DNA of 64,000 nucleotides from Bacillus sp. FJAT-50079 (GCF_018343515.1 NZ_JAGYPD010000001.1:62001-126000), one strand, 5' to 3'. Shown: positions 47,586-57,304, counted from the first letter of the stretch. The notes: generated from the sequence alone by a model not told the origin. Translations and numbers: made by a program.

Positions 47586-48329
47586 TTAATACTTTTCTCC
47601 TTCATCAACAATCTGCGCAAATTCTTCTAACGTCGTTGAGTACTTCACATATATGCGCGGCAATAGATATAGCTCATTCGGCTTCCGCTTTTCGATAAAT
47701 AGCTGTGGAATAGTTGTAAGACCAAACTGATAATACTTTTTCGTTTCTTCTATTATTTTGTTATTATAAAGCCCGTATGGATATGCGAGCGCAATGACAG
47801 GTTTTCTAGTTATTCTTTCAATTTTATCTTTCGAATTTTCAAGTTCATATTTAACGTTTTTAGATTTTGTTAATTCGGGATGTGTAGCGGTATGAGATTG
47901 AATAGAGATCAGACCTGAATCGACCATCATTTTTAAATCCGATTTGGATAATCGGTTGGAGCGGCCGATAAAGTCTGAAATAACGAAAATAGTTCCTCTC
48001 GGTTTAAATGTATTACTTTTTAATTTTTTAAAGATCGCAAATGCATTTAAATTATTTTTGTACCCATCATCAAAGGTAATAAAGATAGGTTTGTCTACCT
48101 TATTTCTGTCTTCCCATTGCTCAAACGTTAATAATGTATAGCCGTGATCGCGCAAATAGATCATCTGCTTTTCAAAATTGTCTGGACGGACGTAAAGATC
48201 CTTAGATCCGTGCCCCTTAAATTCGTCGATCGAATGATAAATCAAAATAGGTATTTTCCGGGCCGCCGAAGCTTGTGATGGGAGAAGGAAGATAATGAGA
48301 CAAAGAAAAAACATCGCAAACTTTTTCAT
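47586..48329 (-). CDS. Secreted polysaccharide deacetylase family protein
   Basis: Predicted extracellular de-N-acetylase of the PgaB/IcaB branch. Signal peptide in residues 1-22 (ending SQASAARK), then KIPILIYHSIDE, motif 1 IFITFDDGYKNN near residue 85 and motif 2 SIQSHTATHPEL near residue 145 with the expected metal His residues, and AYPYGLYNNKI. The TFDDGY form and YHSI lead are typical of exopolysaccharide-type deacetylases, distinct from the TFDDGP enzyme at 38029. 247 residues; monocistronic upstream of the rrn promoters but pointing toward them. Confidence 0.88.
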   Translation of the reverse strand: MKKFAMFFLCLIIFLLPSQASAARKIPILIYHSIDEFKGHGSKDLYVRPDNFEKQMIYLRDHGYTLLTFEQWEDRNKVDKPIFITFDDGYKNNLNAFAIFKKLKSNTFKPRGTIFVISDFIGRSNRLSKSDLKMMVDSGLISIQSHTATHPELTKSKNVKYELENSKDKIERITRKPVIALAYPYGLYNNKIIEETKKYYQFGLTTIPQLFIEKRKPNELYLLPRIYVKYSTTLEEFAQIVDEGEKY

Positions 48330-48399
48330 ACAATATCCTCACTTTATTCGTTCTTTCTATTATCATTCCTCAACCGCTTGATTCTATGTCCGCTCTTCC

Positions 48400-49587
48400 T
48401 TATTCCTTTTTCATACTTTTGACTTCGTCCATCAAATACTGAACAAAAATCTCATCTCTTACAAGCCATGCGGCAAAATTTCGCTTCAAAAATGTTTCAG
48501 CTTTCTCAAAGCTTGGAAACACTTCATCTAATTTAGTGTGATAATGATCGATCGCCCAATCACATTCGTTTATAGAATATAGAAGAAAGACTTCCTCTTT
48601 ACGGTTTTTATAAAGAGATCCAAATGGCGAGCGTTTCACATTATAACGATTTCGTTTCGCATCCTCCCGCAATGACTCTAAATGAAATGCATCGATAACG
48701 AATTGCTTGTACGCTTCTTCTGTTAATGTGCAGCCGGATGCTTTTGCATGACCGCCTCCGCCAAATTGGCCAGCCACTTCAGCTACATCGATATGATCAT
48801 GAATCGTTCGAAAGCCGACTCGCTTCCCACCCATATTTAGAATTGCAATGTAATCGAGATGCGGGTACTCTTTTCCTAATTCATTTCCGAGCTCTGAATG
48901 ATATGATTCCGCATAAACGACTCCTGCGAAATGTCCATTTACTTCAGTTTGAACAATCTCTCGTTTTTTCCGCTGAATATAGCGCTCGATTTTCGTTTCT
49001 TCCATATCTAAAATTTTCTGTTCGAATTCATCGAAGCTAAAATGATCCTTCCCTTGAAGACGACGAATCATTTTTTCCTCAAATTCCTCAATTGACATTA
49101 AATAAAAGAGGGCATTGAGACGATGGGCTTGGTCATTGTTATTTTTCTCCCATTCCCACGTATCATATTGCCTAACAAGCTCTACAAACTCATCAATTGC
49201 ATGGGATGATTCCATTAAATGTTGGTGAACAAGGTATTCATAAAACAACGATGTCGCTGAGGTTAAATTTCCGCTACTATCCTCAACTGCGACATGCCCC
49301 CACTCATAATCGCTGAAATGCAAAGATGTTTTATGGTGATCAAGCAACTGAACCTTTCCACCCGCTTGATAAAATTGCTCTAGCTTTTTTTCATTTTCTT
49401 CATTTACACCTAAATCCGTTATAAACAAAAAAACATCCTTGCCTTCGTGTTCAAAAAACCATTCCACTTCACGATTAATAGAAGATACGGATTGATAGCG
49501 CACTTTCACTTCTTTGCCGAATGCAAGCTTTGCTAAAATGCCGCATCCAACTCCATCCAAATCATTATGAGACAATAATTTATACAT
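48400..49587 (-). CDS. nrnB: DHH-family oligoribonuclease NrnB
   Basis: Cytoplasmic exonuclease degrading very short RNAs (nanoRNAs), member of the DHH/DHHA1 phosphoesterases. The start YKLLSHNDLDGVGCGILAKL carries the NDxDG metal motif; DLGVNEENEKKLEQF and LLDHHKTSLHF give the DHH motif near residue 82; the C-terminal DHHA1 motif FGGGGHAKASGC is near residue 278. A further roughly 100-residue C-terminal extension is as in B. subtilis NrnB (YngD). Length 395. It is alone on its strand segment. Confidence 0.88.
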   Translation of the reverse strand: MYKLLSHNDLDGVGCGILAKLAFGKEVKVRYQSVSSINREVEWFFEHEGKDVFLFITDLGVNEENEKKLEQFYQAGGKVQLLDHHKTSLHFSDYEWGHVAVEDSSGNLTSATSLFYEYLVHQHLMESSHAIDEFVELVRQYDTWEWEKNNNDQAHRLNALFYLMSIEEFEEKMIRRLQGKDHFSFDEFEQKILDMEETKIERYIQRKKREIVQTEVNGHFAGVVYAESYHSELGNELGKEYPHLDYIAILNMGGKRVGFRTIHDHIDVAEVAGQFGGGGHAKASGCTLTEEAYKQFVIDAFHLESLREDAKRNRYNVKRSPFGSLYKNRKEEVFLLYSINECDWAIDHYHTKLDEVFPSFEKAETFLKRNFAAWLVRDEIFVQYLMDEVKSMKKE

Positions 49588-49736
49588 TTTTTCACCTCAA
49601 AAATAGTATGGTTTGATTGGCGAAAATTATTGCCGTTAGTTACTTGAATCCCCATCTTGCCCTCTATGCCAATTTACAACATTTATTCTCTAATATAAGA
49701 TGAAATTAAAAATTAATTTTTAAAAAGGGGTCGAAC

Positions 49737-50318
49737 ATGCCTTTATTATCATTTCTTATCTATGTATTTGTTACAAGCTTCACGCCGGGGCCAAATAATA
49801 TTATGGCGATGGTATTCGCGAATAAATTTGGATTTAAAAAGACGCTTAAATTTTGCTTCGGCGTATGCGCAGGCTTCTTTGTCATTATGATTTTCTCTAG
49901 TTATTTTAACTTGCTTCTAAGCAACTTTATCCCTAAAATCGAACTTCCCATGATGATTCTGGGCGCGGGATATATGGTGTATTTGGCAATTATTATACTG
50001 AAAAGCAGTTCTGCGAATGAAGATGATAGCGGAGAAAAGTACAATAACTTTTTTTCGGGGATGATTTTACAATTTATAAATCCGAAAGGGATTTTATATG
50101 GGATTACAGTTGTTGCTACATTTATCCTTCCCTATTATCATTCGCATGTTAGCTTGTTTATTTTTTCATTGCTTTTAGCATTTGTCGGCTTTCTTTCAAC
50201 ATCAACATGGAGTGTGTTTGGTTCGTTTTTTCAATCATTTATAGCAAAATATCAGAAGCAATTTAACCTAATTATGGCATTATTATTGTTATATAGTGCT
50301 GCTTCTATCCTAATGTAA
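49737..50318 (+). CDS. LysE/RhtB family amino acid exporter
   Basis: Small membrane exporter, probably for an amino acid or derivative. The 193-residue protein has about six hydrophobic segments and the family signature TSFTPGPNNIMAMVFANKFG in residues 13-32. AAAAGGGGTCG precedes the ATG. Closest in style to the YwrJ/RhtB-like proteins of bacilli. Substrate cannot be read from the sequence. Confidence 0.87.
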   Translation: MPLLSFLIYVFVTSFTPGPNNIMAMVFANKFGFKKTLKFCFGVCAGFFVIMIFSSYFNLLLSNFIPKIELPMMILGAGYMVYLAIIILKSSSANEDDSGEKYNNFFSGMILQFINPKGILYGITVVATFILPYYHSHVSLFIFSLLLAFVGFLSTSTWSVFGSFFQSFIAKYQKQFNLIMALLLLYSAASILM

Positions 50319-50551
50319 TGAGCGTGAATCCTCCCACGCTCCCGTATATCCCATGAATGCAGCCAACGCAACTTCTTTAATCGTATCCTTCACTCTTAAC
50401 ATTCTACATACGATCTTCTTCCAGGAATCTTTTAAGCACTTTATAAATTTGCTCCTTCCTTTTTTAGGTACTCCTAACTATGACGAAAGTGCAGTTTTGC
50501 ACCTTTTTAAAATATGCCATACTTAAATAAATTAACTGTTGAAAGGGATTG

Positions 50552-51874
50552 GTGAAAATAAAAAAATATATCGGTTTACTTTTCTTAGCACTCTTGTTAG
50601 TGCTTGGAGGATGCGGAAAAGAAAAAGCGGAACAAGCGGATAACAATATAGAAGCTGATGAAAAAAAGAGTAACGATCCTGTAGAAATCGAAAAAGAGAT
50701 GACGATCAGCGAAGCGCCAGTCACCCCGTTTGAAAATATTGACGGAAAAACGGCAGTTAAATTATTCCCTAAAGATTGGGCAGATCCATATGATGCCGAG
50801 CAATTACGCTTTTATATGTATTACGGCGATCAAGAACTTATTACGGCCGCTAAAGATGACGGCATTTATCGCTATGATCTTAGGGAGGATAAAGTCGTCT
50901 GGGAATTGCCATATCGAAGCGTTGATTCTGGAATGCATAATGGAGTTTTTTATGTTACACAGACAGAAGAATCAAATGCTTATGCGATGGTGTCCGCAAT
51001 TTCGATTGAAGATGGCAAGATCCTTCATAACTATGATTTTAATGACCATGAGATGGCAAATCACCTAACACTTTCGGATAACTATATGTTATTCATATCT
51101 AAATTAATAGATAGAACAAATGAACCCGACGAACATAATGAAGACTTATTAGTTGTCGACTTGCAGACGGAGGAACTTTTATGGACCACCCCTACCGCGG
51201 CTGTATCTAACCATCGTCCGATTGTTGAGCTTGATGATGGATTTCTTCTCGTTAATTACTTTGAATCAGGAGGAATTGCCATTGCCACAGATCAAACGTC
51301 CCACGTATACGATAAAAATACTGGCAATGAAATATATCAAATTACCGCTGACACGCTTAACGATAAACCAGTCGCCAATGAACATGGCATCTACTTTTTG
51401 GATTTTCGCGAAAACGTCATTAAATTGTATGACTTTAACGGAACATTGCTTAAGGAAGTAAATCCACAAATTAGTTTCGAGTATTATCAATTGATTCAGC
51501 CAGCAGCCACATCTGAATCATTAATTTATGCAGATAACGAAGGGATCGTTTGGTATGAAACTGACTTATCAGCTGTACAACATCGGGTGGAGCTTGGCGA
51601 ATGCGCTGTGCGTTATATGACGGCAACGGACGACCGCATTTATGCGATCGTCAGCGAAAATACCGAGGATGAAAGCGAGATATTCTATGTCGTTTCATTA
51701 GACATTCATACAGGCGAAATCTATGAAAAAATCGAATTAGAAACGAACGCAAATACAATCCATGCTCATCATGTATTCAATAATAAATATCATTTCGCCT
51801 TATTTAATCCGGAGAACGATGACGAAGAGATTTACTATGTTTTATCTGGTAGCGATGTAAATAAGCCGTTTTAA
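50552..51874 (+). CDS. Lipoprotein with PQQ-like beta-propeller repeats
   Basis: Signal peptide with lipobox VLGGCG near residue 20 marks an extracytoplasmic lipoprotein, followed by an acidic linker and a roughly 370-residue domain of repeated four-strand blades. Blade-like motifs recur, e.g. DDGIYRYDLREDKVVWELPY, SAISIEDGKILHNYD, LVVDLQTEELLWTTP, SHVYDKNTGNEIYQIT. This is the PQQ/quinoprotein-like propeller layout. Start GTG at 50552 fits the AAAGGG site better than the TTG a codon earlier. Function unknown; such proteins often scaffold other surface proteins. Confidence 0.8.
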   Translation: MKIKKYIGLLFLALLLVLGGCGKEKAEQADNNIEADEKKSNDPVEIEKEMTISEAPVTPFENIDGKTAVKLFPKDWADPYDAEQLRFYMYYGDQELITAAKDDGIYRYDLREDKVVWELPYRSVDSGMHNGVFYVTQTEESNAYAMVSAISIEDGKILHNYDFNDHEMANHLTLSDNYMLFISKLIDRTNEPDEHNEDLLVVDLQTEELLWTTPTAAVSNHRPIVELDDGFLLVNYFESGGIAIATDQTSHVYDKNTGNEIYQITADTLNDKPVANEHGIYFLDFRENVIKLYDFNGTLLKEVNPQISFEYYQLIQPAATSESLIYADNEGIVWYETDLSAVQHRVELGECAVRYMTATDDRIYAIVSENTEDESEIFYVVSLDIHTGEIYEKIELETNANTIHAHHVFNNKYHFALFNPENDDEEIYYVLSGSDVNKPF

Positions 51875-51896
51875 ATTCTTAATTATTTATAAAATA

Positions 51897-51986
51897 AAAA
51901 CCACCCGTGATAATGAACTGCACCGCCAATTGTTAGACACAAATCTAACATTGGGAGGAGCAGTTCATAGCTTAATGGGTGGTTTT
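51897..51986 (+). terminator. Terminator-like hairpin built from back-to-back IS-type ends
   Basis: Outer arms AAAACCACCC (51897-51906) and GGGTGGTTTT (51977-51986) pair. Between them, TGAACTGCACCGCCAA and the inverted TTGGGAGGAGCAGTTCA (51914-51967) pair over about 26 positions, leaving only a few bases in the centre. The TGAACTGCAC...GTTAGA text resembles terminal repeats of IS3-type elements I recall from Firmicutes. It follows the lipoprotein gene and should act as its terminator. Confidence 0.65.
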
Positions 51987-52003
51987 CTTTTGATCGATTA
52001 CGT

Positions 52004-52139
52004 TTTTTCGAAAGAGATATGCCGCGCTCCTTCGACATTTCCAGCTTTACTTCCGATTATGCCCTAGTTACTACCGATTAACACGGGATTACTTCCGATT
52101 ATTATCTAAATACTAGCGATTGTAAAATAGTGTAAATCC
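52004..52139. repeat. Dispersed repeat, copy A, with 4 x 21-bp core
   Basis: About 136 bp nearly repeated at 59849-59993. The flank GAAAGAGATATGCCGCGCTC and the block TTACTTCCGATTA recur; cores begin at 52047, 52068, 52089 and 52110, exactly 21 bp apart: TTAC(T)(A/T)CCGATTA with two substitutions in the last. No gene. The rest of 51987-52298 is AT-rich with nothing else I can identify. Confidence 0.85.
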
Positions 52140-52298
52140 ATCGTAAGAATTTACATTATTCCACTGTAAAACCTTCGCATTCGTAAATCAGATAAATTAA
52201 TATTTTATTTTCACATGAAGTATCATCCATCAAACGCTACGTCAAATCCAGAATCAGATATTTTCTCGAATTAAAAAGATAGCCTCCTTATATATAGT

Positions 52299-53141
52299 TC
52301 AGCTAACTTTACTAGCCTTATACCCTTTCCCCATTACTTCATGGACGTTATGCACCGTAACATATGCGTTTTCATCAATTTCTTTAATAATGTTTTTTAG
52401 GGCAACAATTTCCTGTCGATTAATAACGATGTATAACACTTCTTTATTGGCTCCAGTATAACCGCCTCTACCTTCTAAAACGGTAATTCCTCTCGACATC
52501 GTATTCGTCACTTCATTTAACACTTGATCTGGAGAATTTGAAATGATTAGCACCGCGACTCTTTCATCTAACCCTTCAACAATAAAATCAATCGCCTTCG
52601 CACCAATGTATACTGTAATTAACGTGTACATCGATTTATCTAATCCAATAATTAAAATGGAGCCAGCAACGACAACAATATCAATGATAAGCATCGCCTT
52701 TCCAAGGCTCCATCCCCATAATTGATTAGCCAACCTCGCTAATACGGTTGTTCCACCGGTCGTTCCACCCGCGCGAAATATGATTCCTAAACCCATCCCT
52801 ACAAACAATCCCGCAAAAATGGCAGCTAGTAATGTATCGTTTGTTAACGGCTCTCTTGCCCCCTCCGTAACATATAGAAACACGGAGCTAAAAATGATTG
52901 AAAGGATTGTATATAAAATCGTCCTTTTATCAAAAAACTTATATCCAATTAAAAATAATAATATGTTTAAGATAAAATTGATGAACCCAGGTGACCATTG
53001 GAACAAATAATGCGCGATAATGGTTAGTCCAAGAATCCCACCTTCTGAAAGTTGATTAGGGATGATATAAAAATTTACACCAATTGAAAAAATAAGTGAC
53101 CCAATTGCGATGAGCAATACATTCTGACTCGTCTTTTTCAT
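52299..53141 (-). CDS. YitT family membrane protein (DUF161/DUF2179)
   Basis: The 280-residue product has five to six transmembrane segments in the first 200 residues (YitT_membrane), with FRAGGTTGGTTVLARL near residue 122, and a C-terminal soluble DUF2179 domain with GRGGYTGANKEVLYIVINR. Members are common in Firmicutes in several copies; their transport or signalling role is not established. It is on the same strand as the PTS regulator 34 bp upstream, so the two may be co-transcribed. Confidence 0.9.
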   Translation of the reverse strand: MKKTSQNVLLIAIGSLIFSIGVNFYIIPNQLSEGGILGLTIIAHYLFQWSPGFINFILNILLFLIGYKFFDKRTILYTILSIIFSSVFLYVTEGAREPLTNDTLLAAIFAGLFVGMGLGIIFRAGGTTGGTTVLARLANQLWGWSLGKAMLIIDIVVVAGSILIIGLDKSMYTLITVYIGAKAIDFIVEGLDERVAVLIISNSPDQVLNEVTNTMSRGITVLEGRGGYTGANKEVLYIVINRQEIVALKNIIKEIDENAYVTVHNVHEVMGKGYKASKVS

Positions 53142-53175
53142 AGCGATCTCGTCCTTAATGATTAGTTACATCTAT

Positions 53176-55095
53176 TCAATATTTTTGAATATCTTTTAAA
53201 AATAAATCATAGCTTTTGTTATGAATAAGTCTATTTACTTTCTCCTTGTTTCTCGTCCAATAAGAGAACATATCACATAAAATATTTAATTTATGATCTC
53301 CATCCCGTTTCGTTTTAATCATAAACAAAACCCTAATAATATCCTTATCCCAAATGATCGGGTTCTTTAGTACGACAATAAAACAAAATGGTTTATGACA
53401 TATTTTATAGAGGTCTTGAAGATGCAAAATATTATTTCCGATTTCATGAGCAACAAATGGCACATCCATCTGTACATCGGGATCGATAATATCCAAGGAT
53501 TGAAGTTTTTTCATTAAGTTATGCAAAACACTTTCTTTATCTTTTCCTTCCAGATAAAAATCCGAATATTGAGGTTGGAAATACGTATCAATATCTAATT
53601 TATAAAGATCTATTTTATTCGAGTACTCCCTTATTTTCTCAACATAATTTCCGTTTTCAATAGCCACTTGCAATATAGATCTAGATAATTCTATCGGATA
53701 TGAAGAAAGTAATATATCGATATCTTCTATATTTTTCATCATATCCTCTTTCGAAAGAAAATTAATTAATTCATATTTTTCCTTCGAAAAGTTTTCATTA
53801 AGTTCATCTACATACATGATGGTTTCGGCTCTGCCTCGCCCACTCATTAAACCAATTGTTATTTTGCGTTTCTTTTGAAGGTTCCTTAATGCTACATTAA
53901 AATAAAGGACCAAATAGCCAAATTCATCCAAGCTAATTTCTACATTGTAATGTTTTTGAATGATCTCCGTTGCTGATATCGTAACTTTAGTTGCATATAA
54001 ATACCTTTGAAGGTTTTCATGAACAACAGGATTTCTTATCACCATATTAATTCGAATACGCTTAATCATTTGAGGGATGTGTAGAGCTAAAAATGTCCGC
54101 AGTGTTTCGTCCTTTGAAATATCAATATCAAAGTTATTTTTGATTTCCACAAATATTTTCTCTAAGACATGATTAACTTCCATTTGCTCTTTTTCTTTAA
54201 TGCTCGTAACGTCATTTATTAATTGCTTACTATCAAAATGCATAAAAATGTATGCACAATCCACCTCTTGAAAATGACAGCCAAACATCGCATTTAGTCT
54301 TTCACAAAGGATTTGACTTGCCTGAAAAGCTTTTTTAGTATAGTTTTTTTCAATAAAGGATCTTGGTACAGTTATTTTATTCCCCATACGGTTTCTATGA
54401 ATGGAAATCAGCACATGAATAGCTATGTTTTTTAAAGAAAAATCAGATAGTATGATGTTAAACTCTTCGCAAATTTTTCTAAGTTGGCTTTCAATGGATT
54501 GGACATATTTATCATTATTTTCTTGTAAATACGGGATGCCATGATCGTTTTTATAGTCGAATCCAATATCTTTATGATAAAAATATTCAGCTATACATAA
54601 CCGCTTATTCATCTCAGTTCCCTGTATTTTGATGCCATAGTTTACTTTTGATTTAACAGTCAGTTGATACTTTTTTAAGATTTTTTTCGTTTCGATCATA
54701 TCTGTATTTAACGATGATCGACTAATGAACATTTCATTGGCTAGTTCATCCAATTTAATGTACGAATCCTCTAATAGTAAACGTCGAATCACAAAAAAAA
54801 TACGTGCATAATTGTTTTTCTTAAACTTATTAAGTCTTTTCACCTTACTTGACTTGAGCAGATTCGTTAAAAAATTCATACTGGATTTTTCAGTAAAAAT
54901 AAGCGTGTACCCCTTATTCGTTTTTGACTCAATCATGATCCCGTATTGCTTCAATTCCGTTCTAATATAAGAAATTTCCGTCTTTATCGTTCTAACGGAC
55001 GAGTCGACTAAAAGGGCCAATTCATTTGATGTCAAAGTATCTTTAAGGAATAATTCATTTAGAATCAGCAGCTGTCTGCGAGTAAAATATGGCAT
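53176..55095 (-). CDS. PRD-containing PTS transcriptional regulator (LicR/MtlR-like)
   Basis: Predicted activator of the PTS operon upstream. The 639-residue protein shows an N-terminal helix-turn-helix (about 15-60, LTSNELALLVDSSVRTIKTE), a second Mga-type HTH (about 90-140), PRD1 (about 190-290), PRD2 (about 300-405, FLALHIPQMIKRI and FGYLVLYFNVAL), an EIIB-like domain (about 410-500) and an EIIA-like end (about 510-639). In the EIIB part KITIGLMSGRGRAET lacks the usual phosphorylatable Cys. No sigma-54 ATPase domain, so it is not LevR-type. A strong terminator lies just before its ribosome site. Confidence 0.87.
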   Translation of the reverse strand: MPYFTRRQLLILNELFLKDTLTSNELALLVDSSVRTIKTEISYIRTELKQYGIMIESKTNKGYTLIFTEKSSMNFLTNLLKSSKVKRLNKFKKNNYARIFFVIRRLLLEDSYIKLDELANEMFISRSSLNTDMIETKKILKKYQLTVKSKVNYGIKIQGTEMNKRLCIAEYFYHKDIGFDYKNDHGIPYLQENNDKYVQSIESQLRKICEEFNIILSDFSLKNIAIHVLISIHRNRMGNKITVPRSFIEKNYTKKAFQASQILCERLNAMFGCHFQEVDCAYIFMHFDSKQLINDVTSIKEKEQMEVNHVLEKIFVEIKNNFDIDISKDETLRTFLALHIPQMIKRIRINMVIRNPVVHENLQRYLYATKVTISATEIIQKHYNVEISLDEFGYLVLYFNVALRNLQKKRKITIGLMSGRGRAETIMYVDELNENFSKEKYELINFLSKEDMMKNIEDIDILLSSYPIELSRSILQVAIENGNYVEKIREYSNKIDLYKLDIDTYFQPQYSDFYLEGKDKESVLHNLMKKLQSLDIIDPDVQMDVPFVAHEIGNNILHLQDLYKICHKPFCFIVVLKNPIIWDKDIIRVLFMIKTKRDGDHKLNILCDMFSYWTRNKEKVNRLIHNKSYDLFLKDIQKY

Positions 55096-55115
55096 AAATT
55101 CTATCTCCTAAAAAA

Positions 55116-55151
55116 ATTACTGTAATCTAAGTTTTCTCAGATTACAGTAAT
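55116..55151 (-). terminator. Intrinsic terminator between EIID and regulator genes
   Basis: ATTACTGTAATCT (55116-55128) and AGATTACAGTAAT (55139-55151) form a perfect 13-bp stem followed on the minus strand by TTTTTTT and at once by AGGAGAT, the regulator's ribosome site. It should lower regulator expression relative to the PTS genes. Confidence 0.85.
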
Positions 55152-55175
55152 GATATCACAATAATGAACTAGAAA

Positions 55176-55997
55176 TTATATAATACCGATTAGAGATCCA
55201 ACGATACCAAAAATGATTGTAATCAATAAAATCGTCGTTGATTTGTATCCCTTTTTTAATAAACGGAACATGAATAATGTGTAAAGAAGTGGCAATAACA
55301 TCGGGAATATTTGATCTAAATAATCCTGCATTGGAAATTCCGTTTCTCCGACAGAGAACACCAATGTCGATTTGAGTTTGACCATCGAGGCGGTCATTCC
55401 CCCGATAACCATTAAGCCGACGATCGTTGCTCCTTTTGAAATCATTGCCATGATTCCAGAATTATCAGCTGTCTGCATAATACTTGTGCCGAATTTGTAT
55501 CCGAACACTCCACCATAATACCTAACTAGCATATGCGGAATATTAAAAAGTAATAAAAATAAGATCGGCCCTAAAATACTACCTTGTTGAGCGAGAGACA
55601 ACCCAATTCCTACTGCAATAATACGTATCGTTCCCCAGAAAAGAGAATCCCCGATTCCAGCAAATGGGCCCATTAATCCTACTTTCACATTATTAATAAT
55701 GCTTTTATCGAAAGAAGGCTTTTCACTTGCTTCTTTTTCTAATGCGGTAGCAACACCAGTAATCGTTGTAACGACATGGGGAGTCGTATTAAAGATACTC
55801 ATATGTCGAGTTAGCGCCTCGGCTTGCGCTTCTTTTGTTTTATGATATCTCTTAATCGCTGGCCACATTCCGATAGCAAATCCTAGAGCTTGTTGCCTTT
55901 CATAGTTATATGAAGCTTCTAGCATAAAGGAATTCCAAAAAATTTCACGCATTAATTTTTTTTCATCTTTTGATAGTTTCTTTTTCTCAGTCATCAA
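55176..55997 (-). CDS. PTS mannose-family EIID component
   Basis: Membrane subunit that with EIIC forms the sugar channel. The 273-residue protein has a soluble N-terminus (KKLSKDEKKLMREIFWNSFMLEASYNYERQQALGF in parts) and C-terminal hydrophobic segments; GDSLFWGTIRIIAVGIG and the family phrase GPFAGIGDSLFWGT near residue 110 are diagnostic. It overlaps the EIIC gene by 11 bp. Sugar specificity is likely glucoselysine/fructoselysine-type from the linked deglycase. Confidence 0.92.
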   Translation of the reverse strand: MMTEKKKLSKDEKKLMREIFWNSFMLEASYNYERQQALGFAIGMWPAIKRYHKTKEAQAEALTRHMSIFNTTPHVVTTITGVATALEKEASEKPSFDKSIINNVKVGLMGPFAGIGDSLFWGTIRIIAVGIGLSLAQQGSILGPILFLLLFNIPHMLVRYYGGVFGYKFGTSIMQTADNSGIMAMISKGATIVGLMVIGGMTASMVKLKSTLVFSVGETEFPMQDYLDQIFPMLLPLLYTLFMFRLLKKGYKSTTILLITIIFGIVGSLIGII

Positions 55998-56763
55998 ACA
56001 GATCCTCCTCTATACCATTTGAAGTGGCAGCTGTAACTGTTTTCCCTTTCATTTCATAGGTCACAACAAATGCCACGACAATTCCAAACAGTGTAATTGC
56101 TAAGATAGGCAATTCTAAATACGCTACTAAAACAAATCCGAAAATAAAATATAAAATATTAAACTTGTTCATCATTGGTAGTAATAGTAGACCGAAACCA
56201 ACTGCTGGTAATAATCCGCCGGCAACCGTTAATCCATTCATAATTTTTTCAGGAATATTATTTACAAATGTTTCAACTGCCGCTGAACCAAATAATATCG
56301 CTACAAATCCTACTGCGAAATACATGAGACACTGGAGAATTAACCCTGCCATATTTAAGGTAATAAGTCCTTTAATATTTGCTTCCTTCGCTAGTTTCAT
56401 GGCAAAATTCATAAACCAACTTCTAACGATGAAAACAACTACTTTTAATGACTGAGCCAAAATGGCAATCGGCAAGGCCAATGCTAAAGCAACCTCCGCA
56501 CCATTACCACTTAATATGGCAAATGACGTTCCTAAACCTGCACCTACTAATACATCTGGCGGCACTGCGCCTCCAACTTGGATCGCTCCCATAAAAACTA
56601 ATTCGAGCGTTGCTCCTACCAATAACCCCGTTTTTAAATCTCCCAAACATAAACCTATAATGGAAGATACAACAATTGGTCTAATGAGCATCGGTGTTCC
56701 TAGCATTTTTTCAAAAAACCAAAGTACTCCTAGTATTGAACCTACTAACAATGCGGTTTGCAT
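55987..56763 (-). CDS. PTS mannose-family EIIC component
   Basis: Integral-membrane subunit, 258 residues, with seven to eight hydrophobic segments. Family text: RPIVVSSIIGLCLGDLKTGL near residue 28, ELVFMGAIQVGGAVPPDVLVG near residue 54 and the GNGAEVALALALPIAIL stretch. Follows EIIB by 28 bp in the usual order A-B-C-D. Confidence 0.92.
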   Translation of the reverse strand: MQTALLVGSILGVLWFFEKMLGTPMLIRPIVVSSIIGLCLGDLKTGLLVGATLELVFMGAIQVGGAVPPDVLVGAGLGTSFAILSGNGAEVALALALPIAILAQSLKVVVFIVRSWFMNFAMKLAKEANIKGLITLNMAGLILQCLMYFAVGFVAILFGSAAVETFVNNIPEKIMNGLTVAGGLLPAVGFGLLLLPMMNKFNILYFIFGFVLVAYLELPILAITLFGIVVAFVVTYEMKGKTVTAATSNGIEEDLFDD

Positions 56764-56791
56764 AGTTGTCCCCCTTCTTTTTAATTAATCA

Positions 56792-57277
56792 TTAAAATGA
56801 TATTTTTCTTTTTAATGAAGAATAGTCTTTTGGATTTTCTGATGGAACTTGTCTAACTTCAATTTCAATTCCCTTATCTTGAATTTTGTCTAAATAAAGC
56901 AAATCCTCTTCTGATACATAAACCGCTGGTGATAACAATACTTTTCCATCATTCATTTGCATACCACCGACATTTAAAACCGGCTTATCTTCAATAAGCT
57001 CTAATAATTCATAAGCATCTTTTGGCTTTGAACAAATAACAAATACTTTCATCGATTCTAATTGTGGGTTCTTCAGTAATTTTGCTGCATCCTCTATTGT
57101 TCTTGTGGCAAGTTTTACTCCATCAGGACAGCTTAATTTAAGGGCCATTTTTCTAATATCATCATTTGCCGCTTCATTACTGGCAATCACAATTGCATTA
57201 TATGCTAATGCTGATTTCCAACTATACGCTACTTGGCCATGTAACAATCGATCATCAATTCTCACTTTTACAATCAT
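56792..57277 (-). CDS. PTS mannose-family EIIB component
   Basis: Cytoplasmic phosphocarrier that passes phosphate from EIIA to the incoming sugar. The 161-residue protein starts IVKVRIDDRLLHGQVAYSW with the phosphorylatable His at residue 14 in RLLHGQV, the EIIB(Man) active site. One full domain, not fused to EIIA. Confidence 0.93.
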   Translation of the reverse strand: MIVKVRIDDRLLHGQVAYSWKSALAYNAIVIASNEAANDDIRKMALKLSCPDGVKLATRTIEDAAKLLKNPQLESMKVFVICSKPKDAYELLELIEDKPVLNVGGMQMNDGKVLLSPAVYVSEEDLLYLDKIQDKGIEIEVRQVPSENPKDYSSLKRKISF

Positions 57278-57304
57278 CTTTTAACTCCCCTTTTAGAAAA
57301 AATA

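Noticed and set aside
47586-48329. Deacetylase gene as part of the rRNA operon
   Set aside because: It is on the same strand but upstream of both rrn promoters; transcripts from it would run into them, not the reverse.
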